From NCBI GenBank assembly GCA_905331475.1, contig CAJNYU010000184.1:124001-188000 (forward strand): 64,000 nt of DNA, given 5' to 3'. Origin of the DNA: Rotaria socialis. Taxonomy: Eukaryota; Rotifera; Eurotatoria; Philodinida; Philodinidae. A program made the position numbers and the translations under genes. This document shows, one piece after another, positions 1 to 12,790 of the stretch. Within the stretch, counting starts at the first letter, position 1. Each line of letters starts with the position of its first letter. The notes under the pieces were generated by a model that made no database searches, had not been told where the DNA came from, and saw only the letters and a list, made by a program, of their open reading frames with translations.

Positions 1-74
1 TCTCTCTTCGTCCGGCATATTGTATTTTACATTGAATAAAGAAAATTTTGTGGAAAGAAATACATATATTTAAA

Positions 75-434
75 ATGATCTCGAACTCGACCCCTGAAAA
101 ATGCTCACTTAACAATCTACAATGTCAAATAACGTTTTCGATATCAAACAAAGGCAAACGATTACTAATATTTAAAAACTACGTTTTCAGATGCAATAAA
201 ACGACAAAATCAAAAATATACTGGATGTGTAGCGAATCAGACTGTGGTGTGTATATTCATACAAACACTACTGACGAACTTCTATGTATCAATGGTATTC
301 ATAATCATTCTGCAAATCCTGATCAATTAGAAGCAAAACTATTACGATCAGGTTTATCATTATTAATTGGAGAGAGAAAAAATAACATTTATTATATTTT
401 CTATATTCTCTCTCTTCTTTTTTATTATTATTAA
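75..434 (+). CDS. FLYWCH-type zinc-finger protein, partial (single exon)
   Basis: The first in-frame ATG is at 75; the open frame ends at 434. Residues about 25-90 match the FLYWCH zinc-finger pattern: an aromatic-rich strand (KNYVFRC), IYWMC, then C-x4-C and a closing H-x-H (HNHS). FLYWCH domains bind DNA or mediate protein contacts and are common in proteins derived from Mutator-like transposons and in stand-alone regulators. A possible splice donor (TCAG|GTTTAT) near 350 suggests the domain exon ends there and that the low-complexity tail up to 434 is read-through. I could not find a continuation exon or any transposase. It could be the first exon of a degraded gene, a gene running off the window, or a domesticated transposon fragment. 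Confidence 0.55.
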   Translation: MISNSTPEKCSLNNLQCQITFSISNKGKRLLIFKNYVFRCNKTTKSKIYWMCSESDCGVYIHTNTTDELLCINGIHNHSANPDQLEAKLLRSGLSLLIGERKNNIYYIFYILSLLFYYY

Positions 435-1575
435 AACAGTATTCATTATAGATCAAGGCTATGAATTCGTCGTTCCGACATTTTTCTTTCAAATTTTCAT
501 CTACATCTGTTTCTCATAAATTACTTACAGTTTCGACATTTTCCTCTTCGACGTTTTCCTTTTTCTATTGCCATTTTTCTCTTTCGACATTTTCCTTTTC
601 GACGTTTTCCACCAAGATCTAATTTTCGCTGGTTCACACTATTTACTTTTTTGTTTTTTGAAAAGATTGAAAATGCAAACATACGCTGAACCATATTTGA
701 TGTACTTCTGCTGTTTTAAATGAACAAAAAATGCTAATGAAATACATCAAAGCGATCCAGTACATGCCTTGCATATTTAAGTATGGATAGGGAAAATATT
801 AAGTCAAACGCAAGGACGTACTTGAATCTTGTGTCATTCAAGATTGTGAATCCTCTCGCGCAGATGTATGTTTAAATCGTGACTGAAAAATATTTTTAAT
901 TATTGACGCAAAGTTTGACAGTTAAATAGTAGTATAATGATTGAAGAACTTCTTCTGGCTATGCAAATAAAACGAGTAATATATTCGAGAGGAGTTTGCA
1001 AAGCTATACATTGTTGTAATTATCTGAAAAATTAAGAATTTCTGAAAAAGAAAAGTATCTTGAATAAGCTATATTAGTATTCAATGGTTTAAAATGATTG
1101 AGAATATTTAGAAAATTATATTGACTTCATCGAAACCGAGACACGGTCCAATACATTATTGATTACATTCTTATTTTGTTAAGCGACATACGGTTTACTC
1201 TGCAACATGTTTTGAGTTAGTCAGTAGTCGCACTTTTTAAACAACTGTTTATTGTTAACATATGGCATTCGTCAGGTTTTCTTGCCGAACATTATCAAAA
1301 GTCATCTCTTTTGCGCAAAAATCGATTTATCGATCAATCAATTCAATTAGACTGGTATAGACATTTTCTTGAATTTGCTTATTAAAATATTCTGATCTAC
1401 GATCGAAAAATCTTTCGTTTTTAATTACTCATTAATCAAATAAAAAGCAATTTTGACAGATTGAAGTGAGAGTATCCAGGTGTGATTTTTTAAATTTTAT
1501 TAAGGCAAAGAAAAACAACAGATAGACACATAAAACATGAGGAAAACTACAACACTGCCATTATTTTTATTTATG
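435..1575. other. Gene-poor stretch with a short direct repeat
   Basis: No convincing coding exon. At about 532-610 the unit TTTCGACATTTTCC followed by TTCGACGTTTTCC occurs twice, separated by about 20 bp of T-rich sequence. The rest is AT-rich sequence without recognised features. Confidence 0.5.
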
Positions 1576-3636
1576 TCAAGTTGTATTTGAAGATGACGAA
1601 AGTCGATATTCAAGTGAACTAGTAGACATTATTCGTAAGGGATAATAACCACGATTAAAAATAGCTGATACCGATCGAAATCGAGAAAGTTCTAATGCTT
1701 TTCGAACTGGTTTTGGTCTGTCGAACTCAGTTGTTGTTTGTGTCCATTTTAATGCTGATAAAGATGAATACATAAATGGATTGAAACATGAACTAAATGG
1801 TTGTAAAAACAGTACAGCTAACTTAATATTATTAAAATGAAGATCATAATCACTAATACTATGCGAATAACTCGGACAAATAAGTAAAGCAAAAACAATA
1901 AATATAATTAATGGTATTCGACTTATACAAATAGCTATAACTAATGTAAGAATTTTTAATGTTGCACGTGCATCATTCGATGTATGTACATGTGATTTAC
2001 TAAAATTAAAACATATAAGACCATTACATGTTATAATTATAGCAATAAAACAAATATCAAATGTAATTAATAAAAATAGATATAGTCGATCGAATACATT
2101 TTCAACACGAAACGGTACACACAATGAATTCGCATGAAAATTATTAATATTAATCAATGGTAATGATGCAACTATGAAACTTATGAGCCAACCTAATGAA
2201 ATAAATGTTAGAGTAAATTTTGGTGGCCACGGTGTTTGACGTTTAAATGAAAATAATATTGTATAGAAACGTTCAAATGTTAATAAAGTTAACGCATAAA
2301 TTGAAGATTGTATTCCAAATATATAAATAAATCCAGCTATTGTACATAAATGTGAATTTGTCCAGAGTTGAGTTTTTATATAGAAACGTTCATTAAAACG
2401 TATATCAATAATACCAACAAGAACAAGATAAATTGATGAAATAAAATCAGCCAATGCCAAGTTTGAACTTAGAACGGTTGATATTGACCATCGATTATAG
2501 GATGATGTTATTAAACGGCATAGACTAATAATAAGAGCAGTTAAATTTGAAATAACAGAAACGAATACAATTATTGAAAAAATGAAGCGAATGAATGCCG
2601 ATGAAAATAATGATTCACATTGTGTCATTTGATCGGGTAATGGCAAACAAACTTGATCCAAATGAAAAGAAACGGATATAGTATTACTTTCATCTCTAGG
2701 CTTATTTTTATTTTCATCATTGAATAAACTAAGTGTTTTATCGGATTTCAATTTTTTGTTATTTTTTTCATATAATGATGGTAAATTTTTTTTATAATTA
2801 CAACAAAAATATGCATATGGTAGATAGATATTAATTAAATATGGTAAATAATCATACCAATTTTCATTTATATTTAAATAATTATTACCTCGTAAATCGA
2901 ATTTTTCTAAGAATATTAAATGACACATATTATTGAACTGGAAATTTTCTAAATGATTATGTGATAGATTCAATTGCTTCAATGATGACGTTCGATCGAA
3001 ATTATCTGATGAAACCGTTTTTATTTGATTGTTGGATAAGTCAAGAGAACGTAAATAAGGAAATTGATTTAAATTTAAGCCATGCTCACGAGAGATTTCC
3101 GTTAAATGATTATGACTAAGATGTAAATTACTTAAGAACAACTCAACATCAAACGAATTTGTAAATTGTCGTAAATCGGAATTTCGTATGCGTAATGTAC
3201 GTAAATTTAAACATAAATGCAAATCATGTTCAACGATTTCTTCAATATAAGAATAATCGATAGCAATAACTGATAGATTTTTGTTATACGTACAAAGCCA
3301 TGCTGGAAATATACTTAAAACTGTATGATCGATGAACAAATTATGAAGTGTTGATGGAGAAATGAATGGCGATAAGAAGGCTTTATACGAATAATCAACA
3401 ATCGTTAGATTATGTATATTTTCTGCAAGCATACCAGAATAGTAACCATTTATTAAATGAATTGCCTGAACCGATCTTGTCATACTGCTATTCATAGATG
3501 AAGAATTAAAATTATAGAATTCAGATGATTGGCACGCTATTTCATCATCATGAATTTCACAAGGTAGTCGAGCATATAGGCTCGAAAAGATTTTCAAGAA
3601 GAAGATGAGATGAAAGGTTATGCTTGTTGAATTCAT
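1576..3636 (-). CDS. Leucine-rich-repeat G-protein-coupled receptor (LGR type)
   Basis: Single uninterrupted 686-aa ORF starting at an ATG. It opens with a hydrophobic signal peptide (about residues 1-22). Leucine-rich repeats follow at about 115-265, with readable units such as LRSLDLSNNQIK and LKQLNLSHNHLE, then a cysteine-containing hinge (YFCCNY) and a rhodopsin-class seven-helix domain at about 350-640. GPCR landmarks are present: NLALADF in TM2, a Cys at the start of TM3, ERF replacing DRY at the end of TM3, and NPFMY (NPxxY) in TM7. This layout is that of the glycoprotein-hormone/relaxin receptor family, which senses peptide hormones at the plasma membrane and signals through G proteins. 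No LDLa module is visible, so it is not the classical relaxin-receptor layout. The gene is intronless over its full length, unlike its neighbours. Ligand unknown. Confidence 0.85.
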   Translation of the reverse strand: MNSTSITFHLIFFLKIFSSLYARLPCEIHDDEIACQSSEFYNFNSSSMNSSMTRSVQAIHLINGYYSGMLAENIHNLTIVDYSYKAFLSPFISPSTLHNLFIDHTVLSIFPAWLCTYNKNLSVIAIDYSYIEEIVEHDLHLCLNLRTLRIRNSDLRQFTNSFDVELFLSNLHLSHNHLTEISREHGLNLNQFPYLRSLDLSNNQIKTVSSDNFDRTSSLKQLNLSHNHLENFQFNNMCHLIFLEKFDLRGNNYLNINENWYDYLPYLINIYLPYAYFCCNYKKNLPSLYEKNNKKLKSDKTLSLFNDENKNKPRDESNTISVSFHLDQVCLPLPDQMTQCESLFSSAFIRFIFSIIVFVSVISNLTALIISLCRLITSSYNRWSISTVLSSNLALADFISSIYLVLVGIIDIRFNERFYIKTQLWTNSHLCTIAGFIYIFGIQSSIYALTLLTFERFYTILFSFKRQTPWPPKFTLTFISLGWLISFIVASLPLININNFHANSLCVPFRVENVFDRLYLFLLITFDICFIAIIITCNGLICFNFSKSHVHTSNDARATLKILTLVIAICISRIPLIIFIVFALLICPSYSHSISDYDLHFNNIKLAVLFLQPFSSCFNPFMYSSLSALKWTQTTTEFDRPKPVRKALELSRFRSVSAIFNRGYYPLRIMSTSSLEYRLSSSSNTT

Positions 3637-3954
3637 TTTGTCGCGAGAATTGGGAACTTCTGCTTCTTGAACGCCCTTTTAAATGTGTGTTACTTCCAAA
3701 AATAGTAGGGAACGAAGGCTGTGCGACTCGTTTCTTCTGTTTTATCTTTCGTTGATTGATCAGGACCAGACACTCAAACATTATTTTGATTAAAAACTGG
3801 CATTTACATAAAATACATCTGTAGTTTGGCATTATTATATTATGATTTTTTTGTGTATTTCACGTATATTCACTACAGATACAAGGCCATGAAAACAAAG
3901 TGCGCAAAAAGAAGAAAAAATATGCGAAAAAAAATGTCGTCGAGAATCTTTATT

Positions 3955-5616
3955 TTAATCGGTCATTCTCGGCTCTGTTTTTATATCGGCAACCATGAAT
4001 CGTTGATGATGCATATTAAGAAATGTTTGATGTGGAAGACGTTGATGATGATCCCGATTAGTTTCTTCTGTATCAGAATCAAGATTTTTCATTCGATTCT
4101 CTTCATTTAAACTGCCATTCATATTTATCGAATGTGTTTTAACCTTGAAAAATGAAGAGAAAAAAAACAGCAATAATATAAGAAATCTACATTCATTTTT
4201 CATTACTCAAAATCATACATACATGTTTATTAAGATGATCACTACGCATAAAACGTTTTCCACAAACTTGACATGCAAATCGTTTTTCGCCTAAAAACAA
4301 AAGAAAAAGATAATGAATGATTGCTATCATCATAACAAAGCTCTACGTCGAGATTATTTATCGCATAATGTTTAATGAGAAAAACAAACTTGTTGACAAG
4401 TTTTTCTTTTCTTTGATTGATGTTTCTAGTTGAGCATCCTAACCTATGATCATCTTTCTCTCTCTCTCTATATATATATATATGTATATGTCAATGTTGA
4501 TATGTATCACGCATGAATGATTCATTCCACATAAATAATAGAGTTGGCCGATAGGTATTCGTTCGAAGTTAATTATCGCGTATATGTCCTATTTCTCTCA
4601 CGATTAGCCTTGGCAATAGTGGTCATTTCAAGGTGGGCGGACAAGATAAATCGAACAGTAGTTTATTTTTTTTTAATGGACTGAAGATGAGCAAATGATC
4701 GGGTGTCAGACATAATGAGTATACATTTCATACCTGTATGAGTTCGTAAATGTCGTTGGAGTTCATCACTACGAGTAAATCGTTTTCCACAAAATAACCA
4801 ATTACAAACAAATGGTCGTTCCCCTAATCAAACCAAGCAAAGAAAACAATGAGAAATATTTGCAAGTTACTGTCTTATCAATATGCGTGTCTGAAGTCAA
4901 TTGACAAGTTTTTTTTTCTTTTACTATATAAAATACATATGCTGAAATTTGATTCACTCAATACACGCAACAAGAACAAGTTGATGACCAAGTTTATAAT
5001 TACAGGTTGCGGGTGAAAATGGAAACTCTAGCTCAAGTTTTTCTTTTCTTCTTTTTCTTTTTCTTATTTACCTGTATGCCAACGTAGATGAGCTTTGAGA
5101 TGTGATGTTTTATTGTATTCTTTACCACACCCTGGTATATGACAATTATGAATATTTCGTTTTCTTAAATTAGCTCCAGCAACGAAGCCTAAACGATCAG
5201 CTTCACGACAATTGGGACAATCACATTGAGCACGACTGGCTTTTGGTTGTTTACCATTTCTTGTTAAATTATTTGAAATTGTAGTTTTTGGTGAACTGTT
5301 CGAATTGTTTATTGTTGGTGATGATGTTGTTGCTTGAACTAAAGGTGGAGATGGTGTATGAGATTGAAACGATAAATTTGATTGTGATAATGACGATGTT
5401 GTTTGTTGTGATGATGGAACAACTGATGGATAAAGTAAACGAAATTCATGACGATATGAATCTGCGTATTGATGACCAACAGATAGAAAATCATTATAAT
5501 GTGTTGGTTGGGCATGGTGATGTCCATGAGGTGAATATTGAATATTAGGTGTTGTAGAAAACAGAGGTGGTGGTGGTGGAGGAAGAGCTAGTTGCTGTTG
5601 CTGTTGTTGCTGTTGC

Positions 5617-5656
<40 letters not shown>

Positions 5657-6444
5657 CAATGTTGTTATTCAAAATGGGCGGTGTTTGATTAGCACCAAAC
5701 CATGAATGATGATGATGATGATGAATATCAAACCAAGCTGCTTGTGATGACGACAATGATGATGATGATGGAAGTGATGGTGGTGGAGGTATTGTTGTGT
5801 TTTCTTTTAAATGACCATTACCATTTAATAAAGAATTTTCATAATGACTAATACGTGCCAATGATGTAGCTATTTCAGAATTATGAGGATGATTTGTATT
5901 ATTCATTGATGATGGATAATAGAGAGGTGGACTTGTTGTTATGGATTTTTTCCAAGCATAAAAACTTGTTTTCGGTGGTGATAATGGTGGACTTTTAGGT
6001 CGACTAAATGTTGTTGTTGCCGATGGTAATAAAAATTGTGTTGATGTATTATTATTAATCGTTGTATTGGATGATTGAATTTTATTACATTGCGCTGCTA
6101 GCATAGCCAATGGATTGACAGCAGTCATGTTCATGTCCTATATGGTACGAAAAAAGAAAGAAATCCATATTGAATGTTATATGATCTGCTGTACATTCAT
6201 TCGTTTTCTTTTGTTCAAAAACAAAGCATAAGTAATAGTAATTGAGTAGTGCGCGCTTGATTGAGACCATAGAATTCAACTCAACGGGGTGTCTACGTTT
6301 TAGTTACATTCAAACACTATTTTCTCTTCTTTTTTTCTTCTATTCAAGCAGAATAAAAATGAAATAGACGAAAACGATGTTTGCTGGCATTTTTTTTCTT
6401 CTACATACCGAGTTGTTGTTACTTGTTGCCATTAATGTTGCCAT
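3955..6444 (-). CDS. Sp-family C2H2 zinc-finger transcription factor (Sp5-9/buttonhead-like)
   Basis: Five exons: 6444-6409, 6137-5072, 4823-4734, 4290-4223 and 4143-3955, giving 482 aa; all phases agree. The N-terminus carries the Sp motif [13 protein letters not shown]. The middle is low-complexity, with polyHis, polyPro and a run of about 22 Gln from a CAA/CAG tract at about 5588-5655. The buttonhead box [13 protein letters not shown] comes just before three C2H2 fingers, which are split across introns: [54 protein letters not shown], whose last residues VKTH come from exon 5. Sp factors bind GC/GT boxes; Sp5-9 members act in limb, head and neural development. The first exon encodes only 12 residues; its start is inferred from splice phase and similarity to the family's short N-terminus. 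It has more than 6 kb of gene-free upstream sequence. Confidence 0.9.
5588..5655. repeat. CAA/CAG (GTT/GCT) trinucleotide tract in the Sp gene
   Basis: Near-pure trinucleotide repeat encoding polyglutamine on the minus strand, followed in the protein by a Leu-Ala and polyproline segment. Mixed CAA and CAG codons suggest moderate age and stability. Confidence 0.9.
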
Positions 6445-9400
6445 GGAATAAGATATGAGTAGTTTATCATAAACAAGTAGAAAAACAAGAGTTAATTATA
6501 GAATCGTCTCTAAAAGAAATGAAATTATACGCTTTTTGATGTCATGTAATCAACGGGTTATACAATGATCATGATGATGATGATCTCCGTCTTTCTTGTT
6601 CTTACTTTTTCTTTCTTGCTTCAAAATATATAGAACATTAATGTTTAGCTCCACCCCGAAACAACTGACTTCGATGCAGGACGTTCTCGATAATTAGGAG
6701 GTTGACGACCGGGATACAAACTGATAATGATGAGATGAGTGACACACGAACATGTAATTTCTTTTTCTCTCGCAAACCGGAAGAAAAATGTTGCAAAAAA
6801 GAGAGAGAAACTTTCTTTTTCCATTGGCTCTATAACAAAATTTCATTTGACCTCGAGAGAAAAGGAGAAAAAATATTTCATTGGATGTTTGAAAAGACAA
6901 ACGATGATTGGCTTATTCTAAATCCTTTACTCATTATAGCTGCTGCCGATCAGACAAAATTATAATTGTGTGAAAGATATTTTGATGAACAAAAAACAAA
7001 ACGAAATATAATAAATCGAATCGAATCGATTTGTCTACTAATCCTGTGGTGGTGGTGGTTAAGTATCATCAAAGACATTCGCAAGTTCTTTTCTCTTTAC
7101 GAAACGAAACGAAACGAAACAGTTCCTATTCAATCAATACTGTTTCCCAAGAAGGGTAAACAAAAAGAAAAACGAAAACGAATTATGTTTTTCACATCAT
7201 TCATTAGGAAAAATACCTGATCGACAAACCAAAAAGGTTAATTTCTCATTAAGAATTCCTGCTGTTTGGATTTTTTTGTTTCTGATTGTTTTTTCTCGTT
7301 GTTGTTGATGATGACCATTCAATATCGTCGTTACTTGTCATTAAACCAACATTCATCATACGGTGTGTCATGTGCATGATGCGCTCTTCGATGCATTGAC
7401 CATACATTCATATACATATGCATATCCAAGCTGATATTGTTGCTAATCGATCCATGTCCTCATCTACATCATTGAGGACATTGACAAATCTATCATCATC
7501 TTTTTAACGTTTTTATGAATCATTGCTAATGATTCAAAAAAAGTAGAGGTAGCTTATTTAACATGAAAATTTTCGTATTTTGATCAAAAAGAAAAATCTT
7601 ATCGATCTATGTTTTTGTTGCCGTGAGATTAAAATAGGCATACACATGAACTCCCACCTATGGTGAAGTGTGAAAGAGGCTTAGTCTCCAGTGATGCTTA
7701 TCAATCGGTGGTGGGCAGCAGTTGTTCGAGCTTGTATTAATTTACAATAGAGATGTAGACAAACGCGAGCGGGCGCGCGCGCGCGCATATTTCTTTTTTT
7801 TGAAGATATTGAACGTATGTCGCGATATCAAACTCATCTTCAAGCCTTCTGGCATATTCAATTCGTCTTTGCTTATCGAACCAACCAATAGATCAATCAT
7901 CTTCTATAGATATATTATTCATGCCGACAAGAACAAAAATGACATCATCGTCAATGTTATTTCGATATTTTCTCCCTAAGCTTTTAAAACGAAAAAAAAA
8001 AAAGAATCAAAATATTTTTTCTTCTTTCTGTTTTCTATTACAAAACTATTAAACGTGAGTCAATATTTGTTTGATAATGGATGGCAGTCACGATTTGTCT
8101 CTAATGGATACATAAATGTGTGCGTGTTCTTTTCTTACGATTCAATGCTATTGATGAAGAAGCTTGAGATTAGCCGTCAAGTGGGAGTACCTTCCTATAC
8201 TTCACTCATCATCACAGAACTAGCCTATATTAAATGCCGATAAAGAAAAAAGGTAGATTAATTCGATTAATTGTGGTGACATGGTGTGCATATGCACATA
8301 CTACAGATTGTTCACGTAACAAACAAATGACTTGCAAGAGAGGGAGCGGACTAGCTAATTACAGGCATGATGGAGAGCGAATTATCGATGTTGGAATTCT
8401 ATGTTGTCTAAGTCATCTTCTTTCAACCGAACATTTGACTACTATATCTTTTTCGATGTCATCTGTAAATGGATTTGATCTCTTTTCTTCTAATAGATCA
8501 AGATCAAGACGGCGTTGCGTTCGTTTGACACTCTTTTTTTGTTTCGTCTCTGTTTGGATAAAAGCTACCTATGTATATGTTGTTCATTCACACTTGATTA
8601 GGAAAAAATGTTCGAAGAACACTAACTCAACATGAGCCTTTCTGTTGTTTCTCTTATCCCGGTGTGAAAAGGTGATAATGAATCGGTATCAATGTAAATG
8701 TAACAAAATCATTTTCACGCCTGTATATTAAGGTCGACCCAGTCTGTAGTTTCTTTTCCCCTTTTCGGCATGACTACTAGTCTATACTATAGAGATGATG
8801 ATCGCCGTCTTCCGGCATTCATCCATCAAGACAGCTGACATGATGAGCTTCCTTTGGCATTTGTCTCATACAATCATCTATCGACATTCAAGTGGAAACG
8901 AAGGAGAAAGAGTCGTTATGATTGCTGTATGGAGGAATATGTGTGAACAAAATTAGCACGGAGAGAGAGAGAGAGAGACAACTAATGACAGTAGGCACGC
9001 GTGCGACAACTCTCGGGCAATTAGGTTTTTGTATGTGCATACTGGAAATTACTCTCAATTTTATTTTACTCCAAAATGGAAGTTTAACTGATTCGTTTTC
9101 TTTCTTTCTTGCGTGCGGAACTAGATGGACAATTGTCACTGTCGTTCGCCATCGACCAATCTCGATAAACGTCAACTTCCGTTTTTAACTGTCGATCATT
9201 ACTATTAATGTTAATCATAGATACATTTTTCTCTAGAGTATAAAGTAGCATGTTCTTGTCATTGCATTGACTCTATGGCTTGTTGTATATGCTGAACAAT
9301 ATAATAACTTCTATGAAATGATTATGTCATCTTATACTTTGACAACCTCATAATTTTGATACCACTATGATTAGATTCTTATCGATATAAATGATTGTTT

Positions 9401-11290
9401 CGTCATAGTGATTATTGAAATATTAGACATGATTGCTTCTAGGCAGAATTAAAATTTGTTTATTTTCTTACGTAATAAAATCGAATCATGATCTTTTGAA
9501 AAGATATACAATGCGTTGTGGAAACTGTTTCTGGTAAGATTCGAATTCTCTCTCTCTCTCTCTATACATATATATATGTATGTATGTATGTATGCCTTAC
9601 TTTATCTTATTACGAAAAATGAACTTTTCTCATTAATCAATCTTAATTTAAAAATGATTGAAAGTTAACATACGCTCAAAAGTAAACAATATGACAGATT
9701 TAATGATACGATAATGTAATTTTTATAGATTTCTAAAATATCATTGTCAATTTACATTCCAATTTATTAAGAAAAACAAAGAAAATGTTTTTAGCAAGTT
9801 ATTATCAATCATGAAAAATCCAATTTGAATGAAATATTAATCTCACCTCGACAATATTCAATCGTGCACTTGCGTGTGTCATATCTGGAATATCAAGAAA
9901 ATAATTTGTTTTCTCAAAAATTCTAATGTCAATCTGTAGAAGCTCTTATCTAAAGAGAATTGAAGACATTTTTAATACGAATTGATAGTACTATATATTA
10001 ATTGTAAAACATACGAATCATAGTTCCCATGGATCTACCGAATCCTTTCATATTTGATTATAAAATGCACAAAAAAGATTTATTTTCATAAATATCTGAA
10101 TCATCTCTCACCCCCATCAAAAGTTCACTAGATAGTAGTTAACCTTTTTACAGTCAGATCATTAAACATACTTTCAACTGAATATTTTTTTTTCTTAGTT
10201 TTTATGATCATTGTTTAAAAAAAGAACCAGATTGTTATAGTTAACAAAATAGTCAGTTCATTCTCATTTGCACTCGAATAAAATGGAAGCAAAGGATTTT
10301 AGCCCCGAAGGTGCTCAGAAGTGTGTGGAATCTCTGCATGCAAACTCTTTTAAAATCTATTGAGATCTAGAAGAGTTTTTTTGAATACTTCTAGAATCCT
10401 ATAAACACTATCTTCTGATAACTACAAAGTTTCAGATTATCATATTTTAGTTTTTATTCGATATAAACTGTTGTTCTGATATTTCAAACCTTTTCATTCG
10501 ATGATTTCGAACGATCTTCTACTTGATTATACCGCTTCGGAATCGTATGACGCTTGATGAATCTTTACAAAATCAGTTGCGTCTCTTGCATTATCTACTG
10601 CATTTAACTAAAGTTTTGTCTCTTTTAAGGAGATTTTCCACGTAAAGCTGAAAAATATCATTCATTCATATACTTACATGAACATAGAACAGATCTCCAC
10701 CTCGAGTCTACTTTTTCTTAGACCTCTTCAATATACCTGTTCTATATTGTCGAATAATACTTTAATAGTAAGATAATTATGAACTGGAAGGAAATGAACA
10801 CATATTTAACAATATATATCTGCGGAAGACGAACTAAAAATAAAAAAATTCATAATTTAGAAGAAAAAACATTCTGCTCTTCACTGAACACCTACTAAAT
10901 AATTGATGAACGAGATCATTTAAAAAAAAGACATATTATTTCTTATCGTAGTACGACAAGCATGAGAAAAACATTATAAGAATTACTCGACTATTCAAGT
11001 AAGATAAAAACCTGGGAAAGCATTACTAAATTCAGTAGCGAAATGAATAATCAAGTCTACCATTAAAATATATCATAAATAATGATTCTCGTGTTTAGGG
11101 AAGCTAGATATGAATACTACCAGTCTCATAGAATGAGTACAATATGCTCAGGTGTACATTTTCATACCTCGATTTACAATCTAAAACATGACCAATTTTT
11201 TCATTTGAAATTCAAAAGAAAATGTGAGTTTAACTGAACAGTAGTTTTATCTTATCGTACTCAATATTTACTTTTTGTTTTATACTATCA
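6445..11290. other. Long gene-free region upstream of the Sp factor
   Basis: About 4.8 kb with no ORF showing domain-like composition or coherent splice phases. It contains simple repeats: GA/CT stretches near 8960 and 9548, a GC dinucleotide run near 7770-7786 and a TATG run near 9575-9592. It may hold regulatory sequence for the developmental Sp gene transcribed away from it, but no specific element can be named. Confidence 0.4.
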
Positions 11291-11294
11291 TAAA

Positions 11295-11887
11295 AGGTGA
11301 CCCAGAAATAATGAAGGATTCAGTATTTCGTAAATATCTCGCTTAATTTTCATTGTACAGGGTTGGATTGTTTTCTAAAAGAGGCACCACTCAATTTGAC
11401 AAGACCCATTGCGAAAATTTTTGTGAAGAGAGTTGAGAAAAAACATTTGAAATAGTAGTGAAGACATACGAACAGGCTAACTATCAACAGTAGCCGATCA
11501 TTTTCTTATTCAGATTTTCGAGAACTTGGCCGTTTCAATCTGCAATCTGAAGCGTCTACGAAAAGAGGCATAACTAAACTAAAATAACGTCTTTTTGGTT
11601 CGTGTTTTCTTTATTTTTATGGAGAATGGCTACTGTATGAGATTCACAGACGCAAGAGTTAACATCAAATTCTCTTCCTCAATCCACCTAGCAAAAAAAA
11701 ATTACATTTGAAGCATTTCGAATAGAATTTTCAAAATTCAAATTTTTTGAATTGCCAAATGATTGCAACGAACTTTGAACTACGTGAACAGAAACAGTAC
11801 ACTTCAAAGTACTCAAAGACTCGGTAAAATCAAAATTGAGCGAGATATTAACGAAACACTAAACCCTTCATTATTTCTGGCCCACTC
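11295..11887. mobile_element. Degenerate DNA transposon/MITE with about 60-bp terminal inverted repeats
   Basis: The left end, from about 11296 (GGTGACCCAGAAATAATG), is repeated inverted at the right end, finishing about 11886 (CATTATTTCTGGCCCACT). Similarity continues inward for about 60 bp (TTTCGTxAATATCTCGC on both sides), roughly 80-85% identical by eye. The interior (about 470 bp) has no transposase-like frame. The GGxGGCCCAGAAATAATG-like end resembles Tc1/mariner-superfamily termini, but no clear target-site duplication is visible. Interpreted as an old non-autonomous element. Confidence 0.7.
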
Positions 11888-12790
11888 GTTACTATGGGCG
11901 TCTTCGTAGAAGTTGTGATGTATCTTAATGTTCGCTATTTTCACTTTCCAAGTGCAAAATAAGTTTCCAAAAATAGAGAATTTCACGTTTGAAAAACTTT
12001 TTGAATTCATTTGATAAATAATTTTCTGACGAATATAAATCATTCTCAGCGACGTCGTCATATAGTGATATTCTCATCGAGACACATTTCAACAGCAAAG
12101 TCTGTTTTGACATTTATTCATCGAGAAATCTGTTCAATTGAATAACAAAAACCATCAGAATTATTGCGAATAATTAAGTAGAACCTTACAGTGATAATTC
12201 TTTATCTGAAGTTTGCTTTTCTTTTTCAACCGCCATAGTTTAGAAGCCTCAAAGAGTAACAAAGAAACGACACCTAAATTTAGTACTTTCTTCTCTAACA
12301 GTAAGACCATTAGACAGGATCAAAGTTAAAAAAGATATTCTAATTTTTCTCTGTAAAGCAAACGTCGAGCCATGTTAAATTTATTTTAATTACAAAGACG
12401 AAATGCCTTATAATTGTAGAATATTTAATTGAAGGAAACATCATAGAGAAAAGAAAATGATTGGTAATTTTAGTTATTCGAAATAATTTTCTTGGCAGCG
12501 TTAATTGATGCAAAAAATTTGCTCTATAAATGTTTTATTTATATTGAACAAAAAAAGCAATTTACATAGAATAAACTGGAGAAAAAATATTAAAGATAAA
12601 CATATCGACGGCTAAGAGAAAAACTTTTCCAAAAACGAAAATATTCAAAAATTCAATTATTGAATATATATGTATATGAAATACTATTTTAAACGAAATG
12701 ATTTACTTAAACAACACGACAAAACAAAACAAGAAAAGGTAATTTTATTTTAAAGATAATATTATAGTACAACACGAGAAAAACATTTGT
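11888..12790. other. Gene-free spacer downstream of the nuclear receptor
   Basis: AT-rich sequence between the transposon remnant and the stop codon of the nuclear receptor gene. Nothing recognisable; it must include the receptor's 3' UTR. Confidence 0.4.

Noticed and set aside
532..610. Possible CRISPR-like or tandem array
   Set aside because: Only two copies of a T-rich unit; simple-sequence origin is more likely.
8234..8635. Plus-strand ORF of 133 aa upstream of the Sp gene
   Set aside because: No domain pattern, odd Cys/Arg/Ser mixture and no supporting splice structure; consistent with chance.
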